64,000 bases of DNA from positions 109,513,319-109,577,318 of the forward strand of contig CP136066.1 in NCBI GenBank assembly GCA_032622095.1, read 5' to 3'. How positions within the stretch are numbered: position 1 is the first letter of the stretch; each line of letters starts with the position of its first letter. Source of the DNA: Siphonodentalium dalli (lineage: Eukaryota; Mollusca; Scaphopoda; Gadilida; Siphonodentaliidae). This document shows, in pieces, positions 13,201 through 25,900 of this stretch. A model generated the notes under the pieces. It saw nothing but the letters and a program-made list of their open reading frames with translations, did not search any database and was not told the DNA's origin. The position numbers and the translations under genes are program-made.

Positions 13201-16200
13201 AATTGTTCCGAAAGCACATAGAAAACTGGACTTTCGGGCGATCGGTTTTCGCCATTTTTGTTCGGAAAACCCGCGCTATATATAGAAACGGAAAGTAGAA
13301 TTCCCAGAACAAACAGCGGATTATGCCGAACTTTTCGGACCACTTCGGCTTTCGGTTAAAACGTAAACAAACAGAGAAACAAATCGATGTTTGTGGCAAT
13401 CAACCGGAATATTCTATGTGTAATTTAACATTAAAGTTAGATTATTATACACCATTATGACCATAAGATGTAAGCCTTTCCGATGTATATAGCATCATGT
13501 ATTGATTTGCTAGGTAAATCGAGTAAAATACACCACAAATTCCCACCACAGATCGTGGGCGTAACTCGTGTGATAGGATTGGTATACAAGCGGGCTTGGA
13601 CTAAACACCAGCATCGCCATCCCAATATCTTAGCTGGTTTTAGTACAAGAAGACTTGGACTAGCGTGATAGCAGATGTTCAGCGGTCACGTGCTATTCCA
13701 CTTTTGAAGTTTTCAATTGGTTATGGGTATTGACAATCGAATGAATTGAGAGATTCCCGACTTTGAATTAAGGCACGATCCCGAACTTCAAATTCAATTA
13801 ATGCACGATCCCAAATTCACGAACAGGCTCATGAAGCACGTGGCCCGACGAGAGTTGGGAGTATTTTTCCGATTTTTTTGTTTAATCAAAATGATTTCTG
13901 AATCTGCTTAGTGCTTACATAAAGTTCATAAACTATGAGTAATTATTTTGTTCTTATTGTTTAATAGAGGCATTTGAATTTATATGGGAGCAAATTCTCA
14001 GAACTAATGCCCTTCATTTCCGACGTGCGGTGCCCGTAAAACGGGAGTTATACTTACCATCTTACACTTACCAGACGCACCTCTTAATAGTCTCTTTTTT
14101 GCCACCTATTTACTACAAATTAAATCTCTATTTGAGATTTAATTTCATGGGTTGAAAAATCGATTATAGCCACTGATTAATCAATTTTGAAAATCCAAAA
14201 TCGCGGCAAGCCTAATCAAAACCTCATATTACCAGTAAAGGGCTCATGCATCCGATCTAATTTTATGGTTTAGAAAACGTACAGATGCTGTTAGATGGTG
14301 GTTTTATATTGTCAAATCTTGAACCCTTCGATTCCTAAAATGATTCTCCTCTTCAGTTCTAAAAGTATAAATTGGAATTGTCTAATCATGATTATATTTG
14401 TAAGGATGTTTTGATTATACAGATAGATGACAGGTGTCCAGATAAACATGCTATGTTTCCCTTTTATTCATTTGTAAGGATGTTTAGTTACAAGTTCATT
14501 AAATATAAAATACCAAAAACTGGACCAGGTTTGTGTAATCTATACAATAGAATAAGGTTCCGGCTTAACCTCCTAGCAAAATATAGCATGAAGACGAATC
14601 AGCTGTTATGAATCAGCTGGATTGACAATTTAATTTGATTTCTGTTCCAATCTGATTATTAAATCAGATTGGAACATAAATCAAATTAAATCTTTAACCT
14701 CTGTACTTTTTTACCAAATTTTGTATGTGAGTTTATCAGCTCAAAACGCAGTTCGAATATGAGTTCGGTACACCCATTTTTGCTGGAGTTATGACCCTTT
14801 TTTGACTTGGAATCTGTCTGCGTCCGTCAGCTCGGAAAGTTTTCGGATGATAACTTTTATTTTGGTTTATCAGATCAAAACCCAATATGGTATGTCAGTT
14901 TATGAGCTCAAAATACAGGTCAAGTTCGATTATGGATTTGGTACGCCCATTTTTGCTGCAGTTATGGCCCCATTTCGACATGATCGGATCTGAACCAAAT
15001 TTGGTATGTCAGGTTATCATCTCCAAATACAGGTCAAGTTCGGATATGGGTTCAGTCCGCCAATTTTGTGGTCCTACTCGACTTAGAATTTGCCGATTAT
15101 TTTGGTTTGCGGATGATAACTTGAGTTTTTGTAATCTGATTGTTTTTAAATTTGGTACGTATGTGAATTAACCACATGGAGATACAGATCAAGTTCGAAT
15201 TTTGGTTTGGTTCACCCATTTTTGCCGGATTTATGCACGGGGGGAGAACTGCGACGTGAGGATCGGTGGCATTCCGATAAAGAGACGGTGGAATTCCGAT
15301 AAAGAGACGGTGGAAATCCGATAAACGAGACGGTTCGCTTTCGGCGACAAACAAGATTTTCTTCGTGTTTGGGCATTCAAACGGAATTGCCGTGACAAAT
15401 CAGGTTTCATATCATCAATATCGTTATTTAAGTTACTAATATCCATCAAAATCTAGACGCTACAGTGACTAAAATCAAGAGAATAGCCATTTAAAAGTCA
15501 CGCGATGGTTCGTTTTCCGATAAAAGACACGCGACGGTTCGTTTTTATCGGAAAACGAACCGTCGCGTGACTTTTAAATGGCGATTCTATTGGTTTTACT
15601 CACTGTATTCAATGAATTTTGCTGGATTTCAATTTACTTGTTTCTATAAAATTTCACATTTGGTGGGGGCCCCCCGGGGGGGGGGGGGGGGGGGGGGGGG
15701 AAACATATTGACGATGCGACCTTTGTCATGAAATAGGCATGATCAAAGACTGATAAGATTTTATCTAACATAAGCACTACATCACAGTATTATCAAACTA
15801 AAAAATGTTGAAATGCCTTTAGTTCGGAAAATAATATTTCTTTTACATGTAACTTATTTTCATTTTCGTTTCAGGTGAGATTAATGTCAGTGTTGACTGT
15901 GGAGACGTGACACCCCTCAGCAAAAAACGGACAGTGTGTACATGTGAAGAAGTGGAGCAGCAGATATTAGAAATGGCTAAAAATGCATTTAAACATATCC
16001 GCCGACGTGACGGAACTCCAGCATCCTTCGAACAATTCCGTAAGGAGCTGCAGCAAACAAATCTAGTCATCAAAGAATCATTAGAAATCTCAAACACGCT
16101 CAAAATACTATGCTCTCAGTGCCGATCGCTTAGTTGTGTAACTGATGGTAGTGTTGTCATTGTGTTGTTGTGTCACACGACACATGGTTTGCTGGATTTA

Positions 16201-19200
16201 TGGAACATGTACATCACTGGGAAGCTGTTGCAGATAATTGAAAATGGCTTCCTAAGCAAAAGTCTGATGCTGCGACTGAATATTAGTGCTGTTAAGTTGT
16301 CCGTTAGAATCTCCAAGGATGAATTTGTTCAGTGCATGAATGAGCTAAGTAAGTATCATGTTAAGGCCAAAAAAAATAGTGTTTTGGTTCTCTGGCAATT
16401 TTTTTGTCAAATCAACGAGAGAGGGTTTTATTTTTATTTTTTATTTTTTTTCTGCGCATAGTAAGCATGGACAAAGATACCTTCCTCTGTCTAGTAATAA
16501 CCAGAAAGGTAGAGGGAACTGTTATGCATATAAACTCATTTAGTCTTATATAAAAATGACATTGTACTACCAGTGTATGACTGGGATTACCTAACAATAT
16601 ATAATGCCCCTGACATTAACTACTGTTATTGTTGTCTAAAAACTGATACCTCCCCATTCTAATATGTGATCCTGAATTTAGTCCTGTGCCTTTCAATTGT
16701 ATAAAGTTACAATTAGTGTAAGTTGTTCACAATGACTAATTGTAAGAAGAGCATGAGGATCAGCTAATCATTTTCTTAATTGTAGTCATCTACTTCATGT
16801 TGTAAGCCTGCAAGTCACTTTTTAACACATTAGATGTTAGAGCTCAATGCACACTAATATTCAACACTTATCTGCTATGGACATGTTGATATATATATAT
16901 ATTTTTTTCAAATTTATTTTTTAAGTTTTTTTGTCATAACATCAGGCATTGCAATAAAAAGGCCTAGTGCGGCCCTTTTTATACAATGCGGCGGGGCGTG
17001 AGAACCAAAACCTTTTTTTTTTTGGCCTAATGCTTTGATTATTCAATTGATTCCCCATTAAATTCTAAAAGTATGCAGCGGTCCATTCTTCATCAGGTAC
17101 CATGCTGGCCCACAATTTACTTTTGTCAAATGAAACTATTTTTTTGTCAAATTCTTTTAGTGGAAGTTGCCAAATCCTTGATTGCTCTCGCACACGTATG
17201 CTCTTGCAGTTAATACTTCATGGGTGCTAAAATTTGCACTCGTCCCTCTTGTCAAAATGGTCACTATAATCAGTGATTCAATATTAAACTATTTGAAGGT
17301 ATATTTAGAGCCTTTCCCATGTCAGTTAAAATTACATGTATGGGCATGCGAAGTGTAACTGGACATAGGTCTATCCACAATTGCATTTTGTTTGTGAAAA
17401 TTCCAACTTACGATTATATTATGGACGCAATTACACCCGTCTTCTGAATTTGCGAGAGCAAATAAATGCTCTCACTATGTTTTCCTTGTGGGAAGGACTG
17501 CCAAATGATATTGTGTTGAAACTAAGGGGATTTGTAGAAATTTGATTCTTATGTGTTAAAATTGCTATTTTACCATTTCATGATGGCAGCTGCGCTGATT
17601 CAGCATTAAAGCTCATGTGCCAGTGCATTCTCTTATATATGCGAGTCTCCCATAGGGAACCTCACATATATAAGAGTATGCACTAGCTTAAAAGGTCAAT
17701 TTAAATAGTGTTAGGCCAAAGTATTCTCTAATATATGCAAGGCTCCCATATATAAGAGAATGCTACTCATGCGTAACATTCACACTCTGTGTTGTACAGA
17801 GTTTATCAACAAACTATAGTTGATCTATGATTGATCACAATTGTTCCCACCACACCGTGATGAACAGTATAGTCTGATATTTATTGACGGGCGAATTCAG
17901 AAATTTTTCAATCTAAACCGATCAACACAATATACATTTTATTTCTATGCACAGCTATCTGTTTATGTTGATCTGAAATGTTTCTTATTTTAGAATTAAA
18001 ACAGCTAAAGCAATCTTCCTGTCAAATAGCTATCCAACATAGGAAGAGTCCAGTCTGTACAAGGGTAAGTGTGTGTGACATAGAGACATAGAGATAAAAG
18101 TCTCAGTTTGAGTATTTTTCACCTTCTAGATCACGAAATTCTTATTATTTTTGAAAAAAACTCAAAGCTTTCTTTCCCAAGTCCTTGTTTTCATTCTGCC
18201 CAAAATATTTCAATTCTCAAGCTCCACACATCACTTTCTGTTCCTTAATATAACAAATATCTTGCCATTTGAAATGTATTTTATTCCACAACCGTTAAAA
18301 ACAAATAGTTGGGTCTCAGATAATTATTTTTTCTCTGAATGAATGAGGGAGGGAGAACTTTATTTTTATTTTTTATTTATTTTTGTGCACATCGTAAGTG
18401 TTGACTATATGGTAGCTTCCCTTGTCTAGTAATGGTTAGAAAATGTAGAGGGAACTTCTTTGTTTATATGAAAATGTTGGGGTTTTTTTCCATCCAAGCA
18501 GATATCTCACCCATACTTTGTCGGTTCGAATTTGCCACTGTGGGGGTATGCCAGCACCAGCGGTGATATCTCTTGTCGAATTAAGTATGTATACATGTGA
18601 ATGATGACACTTAATTTCTAAGCTGAGTGTATACCGTATTCTCGCGGGTATAAGCCCACTTTCGGGCATAAGACCACCCCAGTATTTTCACTAGAAGTAA
18701 GTTTTCCGGGGTATAAGACCACCCCCTCCCTAGCCCTAATCATAACCCCTCCAAAACGGCTTAAACTCGGATATGGGCCTTTGCAAACCAAAAATCGGGG
18801 TAAAACTGATGAAATAGATGAAAGCCGAGTATTGGGGAATATCCCCGGCTTCCAGATTAAGTAAAGGTAAATAGGCCTATAAGTTACTTTAAGAAAGTGA
18901 TTTTTCAATTAAATGTGAATATTAAAATATTATAATAACACTTGTCTTGTTGTTTTATTGCCCAACATTCCCATAATTCACGCCATAAATGACACTATTA
19001 AATTTTGTAAGCAGTGTGGGTAAATCCCGCATCTATAGTCTATAGTAGTCTATAGTTTATATCAATGTTCAGACTTAATCCGATTAGGAAACTAATAAAC
19101 CCGACGCTTTATTCATGACCCGTTGTCCACATAGAGGATGTTACAATAGCGACTAATTGCATGTTTAACAAAAGCCAGTGAGTGTAATTATTTAACACTA

Positions 19201-22200
19201 ACAGTACTGACAAAAGACAGTTATATTTCTGCTAAAAAAGCACGTGTTTTAATAAATAGAGTTATCGCTCCTAAACTGTTTATACTGTAAAACGTGAACA
19301 AAATGCAGGTTAAAAATGTTAATGTCAATAACCTTTATTTTGGTTATAACGTTGATGTTGTTTGGAAGACATTGTTGTTCAATGACAAGTTCCCCTTCTG
19401 CTTCATTATTATACCCACTGTGTGTTTACATAACCAGGAAGCCAGTTCTCTGTGTTTGGTTACATGAAGGAACATACCGACGTTGTCACTGAACGCGAAA
19501 AATATGTTTTTACAGTACTGTAGTTGGACAGACACCTGTGGCTTTGTACGCGCATAGCCGCGCATCGCTTTTGAACTTGAAGCTACATACCGGTATATAC
19601 GCCGTTAGCGACTCGGTTCTTTTGTATTTGGTGTCTGTTAATGATTTGTTTCCCCGGGAAGCTGCGGGAAGTATAATTTAATAAACAAATAAGATTCACT
19701 TTATTTTATTTTATTGAATATTCTCGATCATGCCTACGAAGTATACTTTTCAGTTTTGAATATAAATATTAAATTTCTCGAGTTCGTCAATCTTTTTTTG
19801 CTGTCTACAAGCTGATATCAAATACTTACCACCACTGAAATTGAACAAAATTTGGGGTGGGCTTAAACTTTTCCGGGGTATAAGACCACCCATGCCTTTT
19901 CAAGCTATTTATTCCCTAGGCCCCCTGGTCTTATACCCGCGAGAATACGGTAGTTCTAACTACTTATTTTGAAGTAAATTTGACAAAGACTGACTTCCCA
20001 GTCTTCATCTTTACAGTCAGTTGAGCGACTCCACAGTCTATGACTGTCTTGTTATAACTATTACTGAATACATGTACTACAATTCACAAGCATTTACTAT
20101 TCCAGTCATGCACTCCATATTTTTAAACAATTTTTTACGTCATCTTGGGAAAGCTCCTTGTCTTAGAAATAGGATCTGAATAGGAAGTCTAGAGACGTAA
20201 AACTCATAAGATTATCGCTGGCTTTTTAAAAGACTGATTTGAACCTATATGAAATAAATAGATAAATAATTATACATCGTACTGGACACAATAGTCTGTC
20301 AAGTTACACTATTAGTTCCAATGTGTTATTATGCCCCTGACCCTTCGAAGGATGATTCGTTGATGTATAGGCAGGGTTTCCGCCAGGGGGGAATTAATGA
20401 GTCTGTATTGGGGAAACACATACGGTAACGTGACGGGACGACCATGGTTCGTCCTGTCGGGCGAAAATTTTGTTATTTGACACTGAAAAGAAGCCATTTT
20501 CTTGCACCTGAGTGTCCCACAAAGCGATCCAAAGCTACGTATATTATGCAAGTCGATCATTTCCGTGGGTGCATTAATTCTGTTGATGGTATCCAAATAG
20601 TTAGTCATTTAATTACGTATACGTAAGACTGCCGTCTGATTGAAGACTATATAAATGAACGAGTTTAATACAGTGTTTACAAATTTATAACTTACAATAA
20701 GATTCCAACAGGTATATATAATGAATCTAAACACTAAAAAGCATCTACACATTCAAAGTTGACCAATAATACCTAGCAAGGAGAATTGAATAAAGTATTT
20801 CTTAGAATTTCAAGTAGCGTCAGTGAAAATGAAACTGACAGGATATATTCTGTCAATCGTAAAACTATTTGTGCGCGGTGACGTCATACTGCAGGGTTTG
20901 TCTGCAGGAGATATTTATAGCAGCGAAATACGAATGATAGCGAAATCTTTCACCCGGAACGCGTAGCTTGTTCAATAGTCTGTATTAGTCCAACAACTGA
21001 TGACCGCAGCTATAGAACATAGTTTTAGCCAACGTGTTATAAAATATAATTGAGTTTTTGGCGGGAAATGTGAACATGTGCGTCGTTGATTATTGTGCTT
21101 GGGGACCCAGGCGGGACAACGAAACTATTATTGACCTTACTTTGACTTTATCTCCATTTGGGGGGGGTATGTGTTCGTGTTTATCCTCCACTAGCAGGGT
21201 TACCCGGCATTGCCCAGGTTAAAGTGGTGTGAAACCGTCTGCATATTGTGGATAAATGATGGGAATAGATCATACTCTTGCTCAAAGCATTACACATATT
21301 CTCATAAATTATATACCCAAATAGCATCACAAAACATGATTCTTACACACGGAATATAAGTAGTAGCTCACCTTGTCGGATCAGAGCGAATGTCATTTTG
21401 TTTATCGCGATTAATCCGTCCCACCAATAAAGGACTATCTATTTATTTACAACTACGTATATTTCAGACGTTATAACATGAACATCATAAACACATTAGT
21501 TCGCAAAAATAAAAGACGACAATTGGGTTTTACATAGAGATGTATCAATCAGTCTAGTAGGTTTGACTAAGATTTTGAGGACACCTGATTATCATATCTC
21601 CATGAAGATACAGATGTTTTAAAGAAATATCCAGGTGCTCCTCTGTTCATTGTGCTATATACTGGCTAATTGTTCTCAGTTTAAAAGAAATGTTGCTATG
21701 AACTATATCAGCTACATGTGCCCGACACAGAGCGAGATTTTGAGTTGTTTATGTTAGGCGATGAGTCTGTTCTAAAACATGAAATATATCCTCTGTATAT
21801 TGGGCAGATATAACCTTGTCAGATGTCAGTATTGGAGGATCCTGAAAAGTCATGTGCCACTGACTCCGTTTTCTTTTATCTCAGAAGAAATTACATTGAC
21901 GGCACACTGTGACCACTATTGTTGAACAGGCCTTCTATTCATTTCCATATCTCTTGTAACTTTTTTGTGGAAACTATATTGAATGGGGCAGACTCAATTG
22001 TGTTATAATATTAACATGAGCTATTCTAATATTTTAACATGCGCCATTATCTTCCTCATAAAAAGTTAGAACGCCTTTGTACCATCTCGATTGTACCCCG
22101 TGAAGTTACAGACATATATTTGCAAATATATTTAGGCACCAAATGTGATGTTTTTAACTCGCACGATTTGATTCCTCGTATCATTTGAGAAGAACGTGTA

Positions 22201-22870
22201 TGAATTTGATGCTAATTGGCACTAAACATATTTCTATCAGTTGTGGTGACCCGCCCGTCCTTATTTCGGACTCAAGCGGCACCACATTTGACATCATTAA
22301 ACCACAAACTTAGACTCATTATGGAGATGAATATATATAAAATTGTTGAAAATTGGTGAGTACACAAATTCGTATCAAATTTAAGCCCCCTTAGCTCTCA
22401 CCCAAACGACACCAATTTGGCGTATTTAAACCACACGTTTAGATTCCTCGTATCACGGAGAAGAATATGTATCATTCTGATGGAAATCGGCGCTAAACAT
22501 ATTGTTTATCCATTTTTGTGTCTCTCTCACCTCTGTGGACCCCTGTCTCGAATGGCACCACTTTTGACATCAACCACACAATTAGACTCCTGATATCATG
22601 GAGATAAATATTTATAAGTTTGGTGCTAATCGGCGACTAATTTTTTTTTTTTTTATAAAACTTAGTGCCCACCACACCATCTCTCACACAAACAATACCA
22701 ATATAGCGTCTTTGCAATTTGGTGGAAATCGGCCCCTCTGATTTCCAGTGCAACCCCGACTCGAATGACGCCACTTTTAACAGTTTTAGACTCCTCATAC
22801 CATGTGGATCATTTTGTATAAGTTTGGTAGCAATCGGTGACTAAACCAACTCTTATCAAATTTAGTGCCT

Positions 22871-22907
<37 letters not shown>

Positions 22908-25900
22908 CCATCTCACACTCAAACGACACCAATTTGGGGTCTTTAAATCACACAATTAGATTCCTTGTTTCATGGAGAAGAATGTGTATTAATTTGGTGT
23001 AATGACGCCACTTTTGACAACATTAAGCCACCCCATTAGATTACTCATACTGTGTGGATGATTTTGTATAAGTTTTTGTATAAAATTTGCGAGTATACAA
23101 ATTCGTATAAAATTTAGGGTCCCCATATCACTCATCAAAACAGCACCAATTTGGCGTATCTAAACCACACGATTATATTTTCTCGTATCACTGAGAATAT
23201 GTATCAATCTGGTGGAAATCATATTGTTAATCTTTTTTGTGTTCCTCTCACCCTCTTTGCATCCTGACTCGAATGTCCCCACTTGTGACAGCTTGTGACA
23301 TCCTTAAACCACAAAATTAGACTCCTGATATCATGGAGATGATTATTGATAAGTTTGGTAAACTGATTTTGATCAATTTAGTGCCCACTAACCCCTATCT
23401 CTTACCCAAACAGCACCAACATCACGTCTTTAAATCACACGATCAGACTCATCGTATTATGGATAAGAATGCATATCACTTTGGTGGAAATCGGCGTTAA
23501 AATTAGTTTCATCAATTTTGGTGCCCCTCTCCCCTTCCGTGCATCTCTGTTGCGAATGGCGCCACGTTTGACATATTTAAACAACACCATTAGATTCCTT
23601 ATATCATGGGAATGATTATATAAAAGTTTCGTGGCAATCGGCGGCAAACATTTGTTCTACCCCTCCCCCTTTTCTGCCCCTGACAACGGCGTCACTTTAA
23701 AAAATTCTAACCAACACCATTATCTTTCTCGTAAAAAGTTACCCCTAGTAGACCGTTTGGTGCCATCTAGATGGTCCCTCGGCGCTAAACTTAGTTTATC
23801 AATGTTGGTGCCCCTCTCCCCTTCCGTGCACCCCTGACTCGAACGGCGTCACTCTTGACATATTTAAACCACACCATCAGATTCCTTATATCATGGGGAT
23901 GATTATATATAAGTTTTGTGGCAATCGGCGACAAATTTTTTTTTTCTGCCCCTCCCCCTTTTCTGCCCCGGACAACAACGGCGTCACTTTAGAAAAGTCT
24001 AACCCTCACCATTATCTTTCTCGTAAAAAGTTACCCCTAGTAGACCCCTTTGGTGCCATCTCGATGGTCCCCTGTGAATTTCTATAGAACACAGACAGAC
24101 AGACAGACATTCGCAAATATAGATATAGATGCATGTAATATGGCTCAATTGAATGGTGTTCTCATGCACTATGAATTCCCGCTATAAAGACTGATTTGGG
24201 ACAGGTTCCGTATTATTGTGAAATAAATCACTTTGGGATTTTGTTAAGTATGCATGGCAATATACGCATAATAATCAACACACGTAGAGAATCACATGTA
24301 TTTTTCAGGAACTTCGCTTACCGGTACATCGAACTCAAAAACAAATGGTAATACAGCAATAAGATAAATGATCAACATTGAGTAGTTTCATCCACGAAAA
24401 TCCCGTGCATAAAAATATCCCCGACTCAGCAATTGGGTGTTCTTTGATCCAATTATGTAATCGTACGATAGCACGGGGTCTTCGAGCGTGAATAGTTTCA
24501 TCCATGGAATCCCGTGCACAAAAATATCCGCACTCAACAGTCCGGCATTCTTTGATGTTACACGCAACATGTATTACGCTGTATCTAATGTCGCTATTTG
24601 ACATGCTCTTTCTTATTGTTTTTTCGGGAGATGGACTGTGTCGATTTCATTTTGTCAATATTAATGAAAATAAGTGTAGATATATAGCCTGTTGACACAG
24701 ACAAGACTGAAAAAGTTTTTAATAACGTCATTTATTTATGTATGAGCGGGATTTCATGCAACGACCGATGGGGGAATGGGTCCGTGGGACGGACCCGCAG
24801 CCAGCCTGGCGGAAACCCTGGTATAGGGGAGACCTTCATCCGTCTGTAACAAAAATTTCACAACTCAGTTCAAGTATCTCACATAGTGCATGTTTTGTCT
24901 GCACTTTTTTCCAGAGATATGGTTCTTTTCTGGACTTGGTGTCAAACACATCAATGCTCCTGTCCGTCCGTAATAAACATTTCACAACACATCTCAAGTA
25001 TTGATAGTCTAATTTGGATGTCCTTTGGTATGCCAGTAGACCAGCATTGTGGAAATGATCTCCACATAGTGCAGGTTTTGTCCACACATTTTTCCACAGT
25101 TATGGCCCTTTCCTGGAATTAGTGTAAAATGCATCATAACAAACATTATGCTGTGGATGTCCTTATTATTGGATTTCGTTGTCCTTTGGCATGGTGATAG
25201 CACAGGTTGGGGGAAAGGATATCCACATACAATGGGTTTCATAATTTATTATTTTTTTACCAGATTTACGGCCCTTGTTTGACTTAAAAATTTGTGAATT
25301 AGTGTCTGAAAGAACATTTCAGATTGTAACTTGGGCAAGGATCTTCTGATTCAGTTGTGCTTTGGAATGTTGATAGCCCAGCTTGGGGGAAAGGATACCG
25401 ACTTACTACAGGTTTTTTCCATTCATTTTTTGTAGAATCATTTAATTTTTATCAGAGTTACAGCCCTTGTTTGACTTGGGAATTTATTAATTTGGTTTCT
25501 GTATGAACATTTCAGGTTGCACCTTTGACATGGATCATCAGATTTGGTTGTGCTTTGGTGTATTGCACGCCAGTTTAATGGGAAAGAATACCCACTTATA
25601 TATTATATATTTTAAAAAAAATTCCATTCATTGCCCTCTCTCTCACGCTTGGCATTGCACTTGTTTTTTTTATTTACTTATTATGTGTTACACTAGATGA
25701 TTCTATATTAAGATCATAAGTTCCATAAAAATAAGCATGGAAGCCTTCAAAATACCATTACTGTAAGTCTGTTATTGGTTAATATTCTGCATGTCTGGAC
25801 AACAAGGTAGCGAGGAGTATTCTGTTCACAGTACATGTATTGATATTCTACACTGTATTCTCTGATGCCTTTTTATCTGATAATATTTCAGAGTATGACA

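Larger units (their letters stand above)
20372..24820. mobile_element. hAT-like element with nested insertion, 4.4 kb
   Basis: Ends CAGGGTTTCCGCCAGGGG and CTGGCGGAAACCCTG, flanked by GTATAGG on both sides (7 matching bases). Its interior shares blocks with 6930-8253 in both orientations: TGGCGGGAAATGTGAACATG at 7410 and 21060, and the CAATATACGCATAATAA block at 7660 and 24255. A 2.9-kb core-repeat element sits inside at 21191-24128. In intron 4 of gene 1. Confidence 0.72.
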
